64,000 bases of DNA from Syntrophomonas sp. (GCA_016841245.1 JAENZN010000017.1:26413-90412), one strand, 5' to 3'; shown: positions 46,523 to 57,536, counted from the stretch's first letter. Program-made: numbers and translations. The notes: a model not told the origin generated them from the sequence alone.

Positions 46523-47434
46523 ATGAATTTTCAAGAGATAATCCTGCGTTTGGAGAGTTTCTGGGGAAAACAGGGATGCATAATACAGCAGCCCTATGAT
46601 GTGGAAAAAGGAGCTGGAACTATGAATCCAGCAACCTTTTTGCGTTCGCTGGGTCCTGAACCCTGGAATGTAGCGTATGTTGAACCTTCTCGCAGACCTA
46701 CTGACGGAAGATACGGAGAAAATCCCAACCGTCTGCAGCATTATTATCAATATCAGGTAATATTAAAACCATCTCCAGATAATGTTATTGACCTATACCT
46801 GGATAGTCTGAAAGATCTGGGAATTGATCCAGATAAGCACGATATCAGACTGGTAGAAGATAACTGGGAATCTCCTACCCTGGGAGCTTGGGGGTTGGGT
46901 TGGGAAGTCTGGCTGGATGGGATGGAAATAACCCAGTTCACCTATTTCCAGCAATGCGGAGGAATTGATTGTGTACCGGTATGTTCTGAGATTACCTATG
47001 GTCTGGAAAGAATAGCCATGTATATACAGAATAAAGAGAGTGTATATGATATCGAATGGGTAGAAGGTATCAGCTATGCTGATGTTCACCATCAGGGTGA
47101 AGTAGAATACTCCCATTACAATTTTGAGCTTGCTGATGTAGCTACCTTAACTACCATGTTTAATCTTTGTGAAAAAGAAGCCTTACGAGTGGCCGAACAT
47201 CAACTGGTGCTTCCCGCCTATGATTTTGTATTAAAATGCTCCCACCTGTTTAATCTGCTGGATGCCAGAGGAGCAATAAGTGTTACGGAGAGAACCGGTT
47301 ATATTGCCCGGGTAAGAAATCTAGCCAGAATAGTAGCCGGCAGGTATCTGGAGCAGAGGAAAAGGATGGGTTATCCTTTACTAAAAGATGAAGACCGCCG
47401 CCGAGAATTTTTGGCTGAGGAGGAGGTGCTGTAA
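46523..47434 (+). CDS. glyQ: Glycyl-tRNA synthetase alpha chain
   Basis: Catalytic subunit of the bacterial heterotetrameric GlyRS. The start [20 protein letters not shown] and the segment [14 protein letters not shown] are typical. 303 residues. ATG behind GGAGGAGGTAAATA, directly after the T-box. Overlaps glyS by one base. Confidence 0.97.
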   Translation: MNFQEIILRLESFWGKQGCIIQQPYDVEKGAGTMNPATFLRSLGPEPWNVAYVEPSRRPTDGRYGENPNRLQHYYQYQVILKPSPDNVIDLYLDSLKDLGIDPDKHDIRLVEDNWESPTLGAWGLGWEVWLDGMEITQFTYFQQCGGIDCVPVCSEITYGLERIAMYIQNKESVYDIEWVEGISYADVHHQGEVEYSHYNFELADVATLTTMFNLCEKEALRVAEHQLVLPAYDFVLKCSHLFNLLDARGAISVTERTGYIARVRNLARIVAGRYLEQRKRMGYPLLKDEDRRREFLAEEEVL

Positions 47435-49503
47435 TGGCTAAAGACTTATTGTTTGAACTGGGTGTGGAGGAATTGCCCTCTGCTTATATGTCCAAAGCTA
47501 TAAAAGACTTTGAAAATCTGGCCCGGAAAAAACTTGCTGAAGTCCGTCTGATGTACAGTGAGTTGAAGGTTTACGGTACCCCGCGCCGATTAACTCTTTT
47601 TGTTACTGCTCTGGAAGAAATGCAGCAGGATGCGGTAATAGAAAATCGCGGCCCTAAAAAAGCCATAGCTTATGATAAAGAAGGCCATCCTAGCCCTGCC
47701 GGCCAGGGTTTTGCTCGTGGACAGGGAGTCGGGGTGGAAGAACTGCAGGTTAAAGAAGTAGATGGAGTAGAATATGTTTATGCAGTTAAAAATGAGCTTA
47801 GTCGGCCAGCAGAAGATATATTGGCTGAAGTGATGAAGGAAATTGTTTATTCCATAGTATTTCCCAAATCAATGCGCTGGGCATATTACCATACCCGTTT
47901 TGCCCGGCCGATAAGATGGCTTCTGCTGCTTTTTGGTGAGCAGGTGATCGACATGCAGATTGAAAATATAAAATCAGGTAATATTACCTTTGGACATAGA
48001 TTCCTGGCCCAGGGAGACATTGAAGTTAAAAATGCTGAGGCATATTTCCGGGCTCTACGGGATAACTATGTTATTCTGGATCAGGCAGAGAGAAAAACTA
48101 TGATTTGGAATCAGGTGCAAGGCATAGCTCAGGCGGAGGGTGGCAAAGCCATGGAAAACGATGAACTGCTGGAGGAAGTAACTTATTTGGTTGAATATCC
48201 CCATGCTTTTTACGGTCAGTTTTCTAGTTCCTACCTGGAAGTGCCCCCGGAGGTATTGACTACCTCGATGATAGAACACCAGAGATATTTCCCGGTTTAC
48301 GATGCCGCAGGCCAACTGAAAGCCGGCTTTATTGGGATTAGAAATGGAACCAATTACTGTCTGGATATTGTCCGGGCCGGAAATGAAAGAGTTATCAAGG
48401 CTCGTCTGGAGGATGCCCTTTTCTTCTGGAAAGAGGATACCAAGAAACCGCTGCAGGATATGACATCAGGTCTATCTGAGGTCTTATTTCATGAACGCCT
48501 GGGTACCATCATGGATAAGGTGGATCGGATAACAGATTTAGCCTGCTATATTGGGCAGGAGACTGGGTTGAGTACTGAGAGCCAATTAGAACGGGCGGCC
48601 TATTTATGTAAAGCCGATTTAATGAGCAGCATGGTCTATGAGTTTCCAGAACTGCAGGGTATCATGGGCCGCTATTATGCTCAAAAAAGCGGTGAAGGAG
48701 CAGAGGTCAGCCAGGCGATATTCGAACATTATCTGCCCCGCTTTGCCGGTGATGAACTGCCGGAAACACCAACCGGGATAGTTTTAAGTCTGAGCGAAAA
48801 AATCGATAATCTCATAGGATCTTATGCTATAGGAATTAAACCCAGCGGTTCCCAGGATCCTTATGCTCTGCGCAGGCAGGCTCTTGGTATAGTAAACATC
48901 ATTTTAAATAAAAATTTAAAGCTTAATCTCCCCGAAGTATTAAGTGAAGCTTATGAGGGATTTAACGGTATCAAGCCAGAACAGAAACTGGAAGATACGG
49001 TTAAAGAGGTGAGCAGTTTTATATTACAGCGTATGCGAGGAGTACTGATAGAAAAAACCATTTCATATGATGTTATTGATGCAGTACTCATGCCTGCAGC
49101 CCTTGATATTACTGACGTATATAATCGGGCGGTATGCCTGCAGCAATTTAAGACGAGGCCGGAATTTGATGATCTGATGGTAGTATTTAACCGCTCTCAT
49201 AATCTGTCGAAGAAACTGCAATCTATAGAAGTACAATTTGAGAGCCTGATTGATGCAAGCGAGATCAAGCTCTATGAGCAGGTAAAGAAGATCAAGGGAG
49301 AGGTGCAAGCAAAAGTTAAGGCTGGTCAATATGATCTGGCTATGAAAAAAATTGCGGCTTTAAGACCAAAGGTAGATAATTTTTTTGAAGCGGTTATGGT
49401 AATGGTGGATGATGAAGTATTGAAAAATACCCGACTGGGATTATTGAAAACAATATCCGATTTATGTAGGTTGATAGCAGATTTTAGCAAAATCGTTCTA
49501 TAA
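47434..49503 (+). CDS. glyS: Glycyl-tRNA synthetase beta chain
   Basis: tRNA-binding subunit, 689 residues. It begins LLFELGVEELPSAYM, has an HD-like middle domain, KMGR-like ALRRQALGIVNI, and ends in a DALR-type anticodon-binding domain. It shares the T-box with glyQ. Confidence 0.97.
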   Translation: MAKDLLFELGVEELPSAYMSKAIKDFENLARKKLAEVRLMYSELKVYGTPRRLTLFVTALEEMQQDAVIENRGPKKAIAYDKEGHPSPAGQGFARGQGVGVEELQVKEVDGVEYVYAVKNELSRPAEDILAEVMKEIVYSIVFPKSMRWAYYHTRFARPIRWLLLLFGEQVIDMQIENIKSGNITFGHRFLAQGDIEVKNAEAYFRALRDNYVILDQAERKTMIWNQVQGIAQAEGGKAMENDELLEEVTYLVEYPHAFYGQFSSSYLEVPPEVLTTSMIEHQRYFPVYDAAGQLKAGFIGIRNGTNYCLDIVRAGNERVIKARLEDALFFWKEDTKKPLQDMTSGLSEVLFHERLGTIMDKVDRITDLACYIGQETGLSTESQLERAAYLCKADLMSSMVYEFPELQGIMGRYYAQKSGEGAEVSQAIFEHYLPRFAGDELPETPTGIVLSLSEKIDNLIGSYAIGIKPSGSQDPYALRRQALGIVNIILNKNLKLNLPEVLSEAYEGFNGIKPEQKLEDTVKEVSSFILQRMRGVLIEKTISYDVIDAVLMPAALDITDVYNRAVCLQQFKTRPEFDDLMVVFNRSHNLSKKLQSIEVQFESLIDASEIKLYEQVKKIKGEVQAKVKAGQYDLAMKKIAALRPKVDNFFEAVMVMVDDEVLKNTRLGLLKTISDLCRLIADFSKIVL

Positions 49504-49614
49504 ATGACACTTTTTTTGATTAATTAAACAGGATTTTTCCATTTGATATAGTATATATAATTAGTTAGGATGTATAATTAGGGTTAAAGTTCATAAAAAG
49601 TATAGCATAATTGG

Positions 49615-50277
49615 ATGGTGTATCTTGTGGAACTGAATGAGAGGCAAGAAAAAATCCTGGAAATCGTGAAGGAGTTTGGACCTATAACCGGCGAAAAAAT
49701 AGCCGATTTATTGTGTGTTACCAGAGCCGCATTAAGACCTGATCTGGCAGTGCTTACTATGTCAGGATTTCTGGAAGCCAAGCCGCGGGTTGGTTATACC
49801 TTTAAAACCGAAGCAGTGGATAATGAAATTAAACGGCTTTTAAATCAATACCGGGTTGGCGATGTTCAGTCTATGCCGGTGATACTAAAAGAAAGCTGCA
49901 GCATTTATGATGCCATTGTGACCTTATTTGTAGAGGATACGGGAACCATTTTTATCATTGATGAGCATAATTATTTATCCGGCGTAGTATCCCGTAAAGA
50001 TTTCTTAAAGACCACTCTGGGCCAGGCAGATATTCATAAAATGCCGGTCAGTGTGATAATGACCCGTATGCCTAATATAGTTACTACTACTATGGATGAA
50101 ACGGTAGTTGAAGCAGTAAAAAAAATAGTAGAACAGGAGATCGATAGCCTTCCAGTAGTAAAGTGTCACATTGATCAAGAAGGTGAAGAACGGCTGGAGG
50201 TTACCGGTAAACTAACTAAAACTAATATTGCCAGGTTGTTTTTAGACCTGGCATCCAGCCATAACGAAAGGGGGTAA
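49615..50277 (+). CDS. CcpN/YqzB-like transcriptional repressor (HTH plus CBS pair)
   Basis: 220 residues: an N-terminal helix-turn-helix (ERQEKILEIVKEFGPITGEK...) and two CBS domains (from about residue 80). In Bacillus CcpN represses gluconeogenic genes according to ATP/ADP sensed by the CBS pair. Here it is followed within 4 bases by ppsR and then ppdK, so it probably controls this pyruvate/PEP switch. ATG 49615 or GTG 49627 could be the start. Confidence 0.88.
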   Translation: MVYLVELNERQEKILEIVKEFGPITGEKIADLLCVTRAALRPDLAVLTMSGFLEAKPRVGYTFKTEAVDNEIKRLLNQYRVGDVQSMPVILKESCSIYDAIVTLFVEDTGTIFIIDEHNYLSGVVSRKDFLKTTLGQADIHKMPVSVIMTRMPNIVTTTMDETVVEAVKKIVEQEIDSLPVVKCHIDQEGEERLEVTGKLTKTNIARLFLDLASSHNERG

Positions 50278-50280
50278 ATA

Positions 50281-51102
50281 TTGGTGAATCATCTGCCTGG
50301 AGTCTTTATAGTCTCAGATTCCATAGGTGAAACTGCCGAGATGGTAGTAAGGGCTGCTGCCAGCCAGTTTAATTCCGGGGAAATGGAAATCAGACAGGTT
50401 CCCAACATATCAAGTACTGACACTATTGATGAAGTAATCCATCAGGCAACAGCTAATAAATTTCTCATAGCATATACTCTGGTCATAGATGACCTTGCAC
50501 TTCACCTCAGAACTGAAGCTGAAAAATATGGGGTGGTTTGTATTGATATTCTGGGACCATTGATGGCTGCTTTTAATAATGTCAGTCATATAGAACCCAG
50601 AAGAGAACCGGGTTTGCTGCGAAAAGTTGACGAAATGTATTACCGGCGAGTTGAGGCGGTAGAATTTGCGGTTCGTTATGATGACGGCAAAGATCCTCGG
50701 GGGATAGAACTTTCGGATATTGTTCTAATCGGTGTATCTCGTACCTCGAAGACACCGCTTTCTATGTACCTGGCCCACAAACGTATTAAAGTTGCCAACG
50801 TTCCACTGGTACCAGAAGTACATCCTCCAGAAGAATTATTTGCTGCTCAAAGGGGTAAAGTTATAGGTCTTACCATAAATTTGGATCAGCTTAATCAGAT
50901 CCGTACCGAAAGACTTAAAACCCTGGGATTAAAAGGCCAGGCCAATTACGCCAATCCAGATCGAATTGCAGAAGAGCTTGAGTTTGCCAATAAAATGATG
51001 AAAAAATTAGGATGTCCGGTAATTGAAGTAACTAACCGAGCTGTGGAAGAAACTGCTAGCAAAATCCTGGAAATATACTATAGGAGGTTAAGCAATGTCT
51101 GA
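50281..51102 (+). CDS. ppsR: PPDK regulatory protein (bifunctional Ser/Thr kinase and phosphorylase)
   Basis: DUF299 family, 273 residues. It inactivates PPDK by ADP-dependent phosphorylation and reactivates it by Pi-dependent dephosphorylation. Typical parts are VSDSIGETAE at the N-terminus and the GVSRTSKTPLSMYLA nucleotide loop. TTG 50281 or GTG 50284 start. It overlaps its target gene ppdK by 8 bases, which supports the assignment. Confidence 0.95.
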   Translation: MVNHLPGVFIVSDSIGETAEMVVRAAASQFNSGEMEIRQVPNISSTDTIDEVIHQATANKFLIAYTLVIDDLALHLRTEAEKYGVVCIDILGPLMAAFNNVSHIEPRREPGLLRKVDEMYYRRVEAVEFAVRYDDGKDPRGIELSDIVLIGVSRTSKTPLSMYLAHKRIKVANVPLVPEVHPPEELFAAQRGKVIGLTINLDQLNQIRTERLKTLGLKGQANYANPDRIAEELEFANKMMKKLGCPVIEVTNRAVEETASKILEIYYRRLSNV

Positions 51103-53740
51103 CAGTAAGTATATATACTTATTTGAAGAAGGGGATGCTATGATGCGTTCCTTATTAGGGGGAAAAGGAGCTAATCTGGCAGAAATGACACGCATTGGAT
51201 TGCCAGTTCCGCCAGGGTTTACCATAAGTACCGAAGCCTGCAACCAATATCTTGCTGAAGGCCGGAATTTTCCCGTTGGAATGCTTGATAAAGCATTTGA
51301 AGCCTTGAGTATACTGGAAGAAAAGACAGGCAAGAAGTTTGGGGATAAAAATAACCCCTTGCTGGTATCAGTAAGATCTGGAGCAGCTGTTTCTATGCCA
51401 GGTATGATGGACACCATATTGAATCTAGGCCTTAACGATGATTCGGTACAGGGGTTATCAGAACTGACCGGAGATGAGAGATTTGCCTATGATTGTTATC
51501 GCAGATTTATACAAATGTTCAGCAACGTTGTATTGGATATAGATCATTCTAGATTTGACGATATTGTTGAGAAATACAAAAGCAGATTAAGATTAATATT
51601 TGATTACGAAATACCTGCTCATGAATTAAAAGCAATCATTATTGAATATAAAGCGCTGGTAGAAAAAGAAAAGGGTTTTAAATTCCCTCAGGATGTACGG
51701 GAACAGATGATAATGGCAGTCAAGGCGGTCTTTGACTCCTGGAACAACCAGAGGGCTATTGTCTATCGGCGAATCAACAAAATAGATGACCAGTTGGGTA
51801 CAGCAGTAAACATACAATGTATGGCATTCGGAAATATGGGACAGGATTGTGGAACTGGAGTTGCTTTCACCCGCAATCCTTCTACCGGTGCTAAAGAGCT
51901 GTATGGGGAGTTCCTGGTCAACGCTCAAGGAGAAGACGTAGTAGCGGGAATAAGGACTCCTACCCCAATAAGCAAACTAAAAGAGGAATTACCAGTGGTA
52001 TATGAGCAATTCATTGATACCTGTCAAAAACTGGAGAACCACTACCGTGACCTGCAGGATATAGAGTTCACAGTTGAAAAAGGGAAGTTGTATATGCTGC
52101 AGACCCGTAATGGTAAAAGAACTGCCCGAGCTGCGGTTAAAACTGCGGTTGACATGGTTGAAGAAGGTATTATCGATATAAATGAAGCTATAATGCGGGT
52201 AGATGCTGAGCAGATCAACCAGCTGCTGCATCGGCAGATTGACGGCAGTGCCGAGTTTAACCCGATTGCAGTTGGCCTGCCTGCCTCTCCTGGAGCAGCC
52301 TGCGGTAAAGTGGTTTTCGATGCTGATGCAGCGGAAAAGCAGGGCTCCGCTGGTGAAAAAGTAGTGCTGGTTAGAAGCGAAACTACGCCTGATGACATAC
52401 ACGGCATTGTTTATGCGGAAGGTATTCTAACCTCACGAGGAGGAATGACTTCACATGCTGCGGTTGTAGCTAGGGGGATGGGTAAACCCTGTGTGTGCGG
52501 ATGCGAAAGTATTATAATAGATACCGAGCAAAAATGTTTTATGGTAGGGGATGCGGTAATTCGCGAGGGGGATATTATAACCCTTGATGGTGCTACCGGG
52601 GGAGTTATGTTAGGCGAAGTCCCCATGATTGAACCGACTCTGTCTGATGAATTTGAACAGCTTTTACTATGGGCCAATGATATCAAGAAACTGGCAGTAA
52701 GGGCTAATGCCGATACACCAGAAGATGCTGCCCGAGCCAGGGATTTTGGTGCAGAAGGAATCGGCCTGTGCAGAACCGAGCATATGTTTATGGCTCAGGA
52801 GCGACTACCTGCTGTTCAGGAGATGATTATGGCAGAGACCCTGGAAGACAGAGAAGCAGCGCTGGATAAACTGCTTCCCTTTCAACGGGAAGATTTTTAT
52901 GGCATTTTAAAGGCTATGTCTCCTCTTCCGGTTACCATTCGCCTTTTAGATCCACCCTTACATGAATTTCTGCCCGACAAGGAATCGCTGATGCTGGAGA
53001 TTGCTGAGCTTAAATTTTCTAATGCCAGTCCTTCGGAAATATTTAGAAAAGAAGAACTGCTCAAAAAGATACATAATCTATCGGAGGCTAATCCAATGCT
53101 GGGGCACCGTGGCTGTCGGCTGGGTTTGACTTATCCGGAAATATACCGCATGCAGGTAAGAGCAATATTTGAAGCCATGAGCAGATTGAAGCTGGAAAAT
53201 GTTCCGACCTTTGCGGAAATAGAAATACCGTTGGTAATAGACGTGGCCGAATTTTTGTTTTTAAAAAATCAGATTAATGAAGTTTATGGAGAAGTTAAAA
53301 AAGAAACCGGGCAGGAACTTGATTTTGTTTTGGGAACTATGCTGGAACTGCCCAGAGCCTGCATAATGGCTGACGAAATAGCAGAAGAAGCGGAGTTCTT
53401 CTCTTTTGGAACCAACGATTTGACTCAGACTACGTTGGGTTTCAGCCGGGATGATGCAGAGGGGAAATTCATACCAGTATACCTGGAGAGGAAAATTATG
53501 AAGGACAATCCATTTGCCGTGCTCGACCGTAAAGGAGTAGGCAGCTTGATGATTGTGGCCATAGAAAAAGCCAATTCCACCAGGCCAGGTATTTTGATGG
53601 GTATATGCGGTGAACATGGGGGAGAACCAAGCTCGATTGAATTTTGTCATAAAATAGGGCTTAATTATGTGAGCTGTTCACCTTACAGAATTCCCATCGC
53701 CCGACTGGCTGCTGCCCAGGCTGCACTAAGAATTGGATAA
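51095..53740 (+). CDS. ppdK: Pyruvate, phosphate dikinase
   Basis: Interconverts pyruvate, ATP and Pi with PEP, AMP and PPi. 881 residues. The N-terminal ATP-grasp domain has LLGGKGANLAEM, the swivelling domain holds the phosphohistidine in GGMTSHAAVVARG (with the regulatory threonine beside it), and the C-terminal barrel carries the catalytic cysteine in YVSCSPYRIPIARLA. In a syntroph it would allow PPi-linked glycolysis or gluconeogenesis. Start ATG behind AGGAGG. Confidence 0.97.
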   Translation: MSDSKYIYLFEEGDAMMRSLLGGKGANLAEMTRIGLPVPPGFTISTEACNQYLAEGRNFPVGMLDKAFEALSILEEKTGKKFGDKNNPLLVSVRSGAAVSMPGMMDTILNLGLNDDSVQGLSELTGDERFAYDCYRRFIQMFSNVVLDIDHSRFDDIVEKYKSRLRLIFDYEIPAHELKAIIIEYKALVEKEKGFKFPQDVREQMIMAVKAVFDSWNNQRAIVYRRINKIDDQLGTAVNIQCMAFGNMGQDCGTGVAFTRNPSTGAKELYGEFLVNAQGEDVVAGIRTPTPISKLKEELPVVYEQFIDTCQKLENHYRDLQDIEFTVEKGKLYMLQTRNGKRTARAAVKTAVDMVEEGIIDINEAIMRVDAEQINQLLHRQIDGSAEFNPIAVGLPASPGAACGKVVFDADAAEKQGSAGEKVVLVRSETTPDDIHGIVYAEGILTSRGGMTSHAAVVARGMGKPCVCGCESIIIDTEQKCFMVGDAVIREGDIITLDGATGGVMLGEVPMIEPTLSDEFEQLLLWANDIKKLAVRANADTPEDAARARDFGAEGIGLCRTEHMFMAQERLPAVQEMIMAETLEDREAALDKLLPFQREDFYGILKAMSPLPVTIRLLDPPLHEFLPDKESLMLEIAELKFSNASPSEIFRKEELLKKIHNLSEANPMLGHRGCRLGLTYPEIYRMQVRAIFEAMSRLKLENVPTFAEIEIPLVIDVAEFLFLKNQINEVYGEVKKETGQELDFVLGTMLELPRACIMADEIAEEAEFFSFGTNDLTQTTLGFSRDDAEGKFIPVYLERKIMKDNPFAVLDRKGVGSLMIVAIEKANSTRPGILMGICGEHGGEPSSIEFCHKIGLNYVSCSPYRIPIARLAAAQAALRIG

Positions 53741-53777
53741 GTTCAGGAGGGTTAATATATCAATCTGTGATAATCAG

Positions 53778-53819
53778 ACGCTCATAAGCCATAAAAGGCT
53801 TATGAGCGTTATTTTTTTA
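53778..53819 (+). terminator. Rho-independent terminator after ppdK
   Basis: ACGCTCATAAGCC (53778-53790) pairs exactly with GGCTTATGAGCGT (53797-53809), followed by a T-rich run. Confidence 0.92.
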
Positions 53820-53909
53820 CAGGAACTCAACCATGAAAAATAGTTTAAGTATGATTCCACTACAAAAAGTATATGGCAATGTTTTTGTAATGGGAACAAG
53901 CATTTTCAG

Positions 53910-54043
53910 AATTGAGGATTTTACATAATGTAAAAAAATATATAACACGTCTTTAAAAATGTGATATATAGTAGCAACATCTGATTTATCTGCTATATAT
54001 AGGAGTGCTTATTCTAAAAAATAATTATGCAAAATCCTCAATT
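53910..54043. mobile_element. MITE-like element with 20-bp terminal inverted repeats
   Basis: AATTGAGGATTTTACATAAT (53910-53929) and its complement (54024-54043) match at 19 of 20 bases and enclose 94 AT-rich bases that hold an inner dyad (ATATATAGTAGC / TCTGCTATATAT). No coding sequence and no clear target duplication. It lies in the otherwise empty 53741-54251 gap; the remaining bases show nothing else. Confidence 0.5.
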
Positions 54044-54251
54044 AAATATCTATACTATAGGTGGCTGTTGTAAGACAAGGTCGTTTACCGGTATTATCTT
54101 TGTACAGATACCATGTTCTCCTGCAAGTATCAAGAAATCTTAATATTTTCTTTATAGTTATCACAAATTTATAGCTTAAAATATTAAACTGGCAAGTATT
54201 AGAAATGGCTTATTTAACTTTGCCCTAAATTATGGGAAAGAAGGTCGAAGA

Positions 54252-57200
54252 TTGATTGAAGAAAATGGGAGCAGCAAGACATCTGAACTGAAGCGGGATA
54301 CTAATATTCTGGGGAAAATATCAGCGATTTTTATTGAACGCTATCGCATAGTATATTTGATAATACTATGTATTATTATTGCAGGAATAAATATTTACAC
54401 TCAACTCCCGCGGGAATCAATGCCTGAAACAGTCATGCCATTCGCCAGAATTTCGGTTCAGTACCCGGGAGCGGCTCCCCAGGAAATCGAGAGTTTGGTT
54501 ACCGACAAAATTGAGGCTAAACTTCAGGAATTGGAAGATGTATATTCAATAAGCTCTACTACATCTTCAGGAATGGCTAATATTAACATTGAGTTTAACG
54601 ATGATGTTGACATTGATGACAAGGAGCAGGAAATTAATTCCTTATTAGATGAAGTGAATCTGCCAGATGATTGCGATGATCCGAACGCAGGTGTATTTTC
54701 AACCAGCTCTATGCCGATTATGAGGCTCAGTGTGGCTGGTGATTATGATTTAGCAACTTTGAAAAGTGTTGGTGAAGATCTCCAAAGTGAATTCGAAAAA
54801 ATTGAAGGCGTTGATGAGGTCGATGTTGTAGGCGGGCTCAATCGCGAAATATCCATTTATGTAGAACCAGTTGAATTGATGAGTTATGGAATATCGATGG
54901 GTGACATCCAAGCAGCTATTACCAATGCTCACCTCAATACACCCGGGGGAGATCTGGCTTTGGACGGAAGTGATTATGATATTCGCTTTGAAGCTGAATT
55001 CACCTCAGTTGATGAAATAAACAATGTAGTTATAAAAGATGGAGATAATCCAATTTTATTAAAAGATATTGCCACCGTAGTTGATGGTTATGAAGAAGCT
55101 GACAGCTATTCAGCTATGTACATGGCTGATGACGTTAACCTCAACCAGGCATCATCCTCAGTGTCTATAAGTATTTATAGACAGGATGGAGCCGATATTG
55201 TTGGTCCCAGTGAACAGATAAAACAGATAATAGAAGAGGGGAAAGGTTCATTATACCCTGATGATGTTTCGGTACTAATCACCAGTGATGAAGCAGTAGA
55301 TGTCGATCAGGATTTGAATGATGTTATCAGCAATGCCATCTCTGGTCTGCTGGTTATAATAATAGTGCTGTTTTTATTTATTGGTTTCAGAGAATCGATA
55401 ATGGTTGCTTTTGTTATACCCTTGTCCTTATTCTCCAGCTTTATGGTTATGCACTGGTATGGTATGACCTTTAATACCATTACCCTGCTGGCATTAATCA
55501 TTTCGCTGGGACTCTTAGTCGATAATGCTATTGTTATACTGGAAAATATAAGTCGAATACATAACGAGGGACTTGACCGAAGAGACGCTGCCAAATATGC
55601 TACCAACCAAATAGCCCCGGCAGTATTGTCATCAACTTTGACAACTATTGCTGCATTTTTAGCCATGGCATTTATGCCGGGACGGATGAGCGATATTTTG
55701 AAGATAATTCCCATGGTAATAATGTTTGTACTGGGAGCTTCGTTATTAGTATCGATTACTATTACCCCGGCCTTATGTTCCCGTTTTATTAAAGAACGAA
55801 AAATCAGTAAAAAGGAATATTGCAATACCAGCATAATGATAAGAAAAATAGCCAGCTGTGTATTTATCTTTGTGCTGGCACTGCTGGCATTTCTGCAAAG
55901 CGGGTCAATAACTGTCATATCGGTTATAGTACCCATTTTATTAATTGCAGCCATGGCCTATAAGCAGTTTAAAATGGATGGTAATGAGCAGAATGGCGCA
56001 TCAGGGCTGCTGCAGAAATATGTAGGCTTTTTACATAGTGTGCTTAACAATAATAATAAAAGAGCTATGGTAATAGCTGCCAGTCTGCTATTATTTTTGA
56101 TGGTGCTGGCAGCTTATCCTTTGGGCTTAATTAAAACAGCATTATATCCTTCCAGTGAAGCATCATCATTATATGTAAATGTTGAATTAGCTACTGGCAG
56201 TACCATGGATGAGACTATTGAAATTGTTAGTAAGGTGGAAGAAATACTTTATACCTATCCGGAAGTGGAGTCTTTTACGGCTGATATTTCTTCTGATGAT
56301 GCTAGTAGTTCGGAAATAACAGTAGAATTGGTTAATGAAGATGAACGCGAAAAGACTAGTACGGATATTCAAAAAGAGATGACCATGGCGGTTAAAGATA
56401 TAGCAGGTGCAGAGTTTAGTATATCTACCAATCGGGGAGGAAGGTTTGAGACCAGCCCGATAGTGATTGAGCTAACAGGAGATAATTTCGATGATCTGGA
56501 AACTATGGCTGGAGAATATAAGAATATGCTGGCAGATATATCTGGGATTGTTGATCCTTTTACCAGCATAGCTGGAGGGCCTCCTGAGTTAACCATAACG
56601 ATTGATAGGACTAAAGCTGCTGCTATGGGATTAAATCCAGCTGGTATTAGTTCAAGTATTAAACAGAATATTCAGGGCGTTTCGGCAGGTAATTACCTGG
56701 ATAATCAGGATGAAATAAGTATAAAAATAAAATTGACTGATGACAAAATTACATCTATCAGAGATTTGGAGAAAATCTATTTCAGTTCCAGCAGTGGTGA
56801 TTATATTCCTTTCTCTGCCATAGCAAAAATTGAGGAAGGAAACGGTCTGGCAGAAATAGAACACAAAGACTCAAAAAGAGTAGTAAGTGTTTATGCTGAA
56901 ATGGACGCAGATGCTAATCTGGGAGACGTAACGAAGGCAATTGAAATCAATGCAGCTGAACTCCCCGAAATAGAAGGAGTAATGGCCAGCTTTAGCGGAG
57001 ATGCCCGGGAAATGCAAGAATCTTTCAGCAGTTTAGCATTCAGCTTCCTGGAAGCGATTTTCCTTGTATTTCTAATACTGGCAATACAGTTTAATTCATT
57101 GTCGCAGCCTTTTGCTATACTCTTATCAGTTCCACTGAGCATAATAGGTGTTATTATCGGATTAATAATTACTGGTAATGACTTTGGAGTTTATGCCTTT

Positions 57201-57536
57201 ATGGGGGTTATATCGCTGGTAGGTATTGCGGTTAATAATGCCATAGTACTGTTGGATTATACCAATCAATTAAGAGCCAGCGGATATGAAATGATAGAAG
57301 CTCTGGTCAAGGCAGCTAGAACCCGCTTTATTCCGATTACCGCCACAACATTGACCACCATCGGTGCTATCCTGCCGTTGGCTTTGAAAAACAGTGATTA
57401 TGCCCAGTTGGGATACAGCATCATTTTTGGCTTGTTTGCATCGGCGGCTCTGACATTGATAGTAATACCAGTTGTGTATTCGATTTTTGAAGATGTTAAA
57501 ATTAATATAAAAAATAGATTGAACGTCTTACAATAA
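54252..57536 (+). CDS. RND-family efflux transporter (HAE-type)
   Basis: 1094 residues with the RND plan: one span, a large outer loop, six spans, a second loop and five spans. TM4 contains GLLVDNAIVILENISR with the proton-relay aspartate, and GIAVNNAIVLLDYTNQL is in the second half. It exports hydrophobic compounds or lipids by proton antiport. No outer-membrane TolC gene is nearby, and the lepA/yqf gene content is of a Gram-positive type. TTG start behind GAAAGAAGG. Adaptor gene follows 21 bases later. Confidence 0.93.
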   Translation: MIEENGSSKTSELKRDTNILGKISAIFIERYRIVYLIILCIIIAGINIYTQLPRESMPETVMPFARISVQYPGAAPQEIESLVTDKIEAKLQELEDVYSISSTTSSGMANINIEFNDDVDIDDKEQEINSLLDEVNLPDDCDDPNAGVFSTSSMPIMRLSVAGDYDLATLKSVGEDLQSEFEKIEGVDEVDVVGGLNREISIYVEPVELMSYGISMGDIQAAITNAHLNTPGGDLALDGSDYDIRFEAEFTSVDEINNVVIKDGDNPILLKDIATVVDGYEEADSYSAMYMADDVNLNQASSSVSISIYRQDGADIVGPSEQIKQIIEEGKGSLYPDDVSVLITSDEAVDVDQDLNDVISNAISGLLVIIIVLFLFIGFRESIMVAFVIPLSLFSSFMVMHWYGMTFNTITLLALIISLGLLVDNAIVILENISRIHNEGLDRRDAAKYATNQIAPAVLSSTLTTIAAFLAMAFMPGRMSDILKIIPMVIMFVLGASLLVSITITPALCSRFIKERKISKKEYCNTSIMIRKIASCVFIFVLALLAFLQSGSITVISVIVPILLIAAMAYKQFKMDGNEQNGASGLLQKYVGFLHSVLNNNNKRAMVIAASLLLFLMVLAAYPLGLIKTALYPSSEASSLYVNVELATGSTMDETIEIVSKVEEILYTYPEVESFTADISSDDASSSEITVELVNEDEREKTSTDIQKEMTMAVKDIAGAEFSISTNRGGRFETSPIVIELTGDNFDDLETMAGEYKNMLADISGIVDPFTSIAGGPPELTITIDRTKAAAMGLNPAGISSSIKQNIQGVSAGNYLDNQDEISIKIKLTDDKITSIRDLEKIYFSSSSGDYIPFSAIAKIEEGNGLAEIEHKDSKRVVSVYAEMDADANLGDVTKAIEINAAELPEIEGVMASFSGDAREMQESFSSLAFSFLEAIFLVFLILAIQFNSLSQPFAILLSVPLSIIGVIIGLIITGNDFGVYAFMGVISLVGIAVNNAIVLLDYTNQLRASGYEMIEALVKAARTRFIPITATTLTTIGAILPLALKNSDYAQLGYSIIFGLFASAALTLIVIPVVYSIFEDVKINIKNRLNVLQ

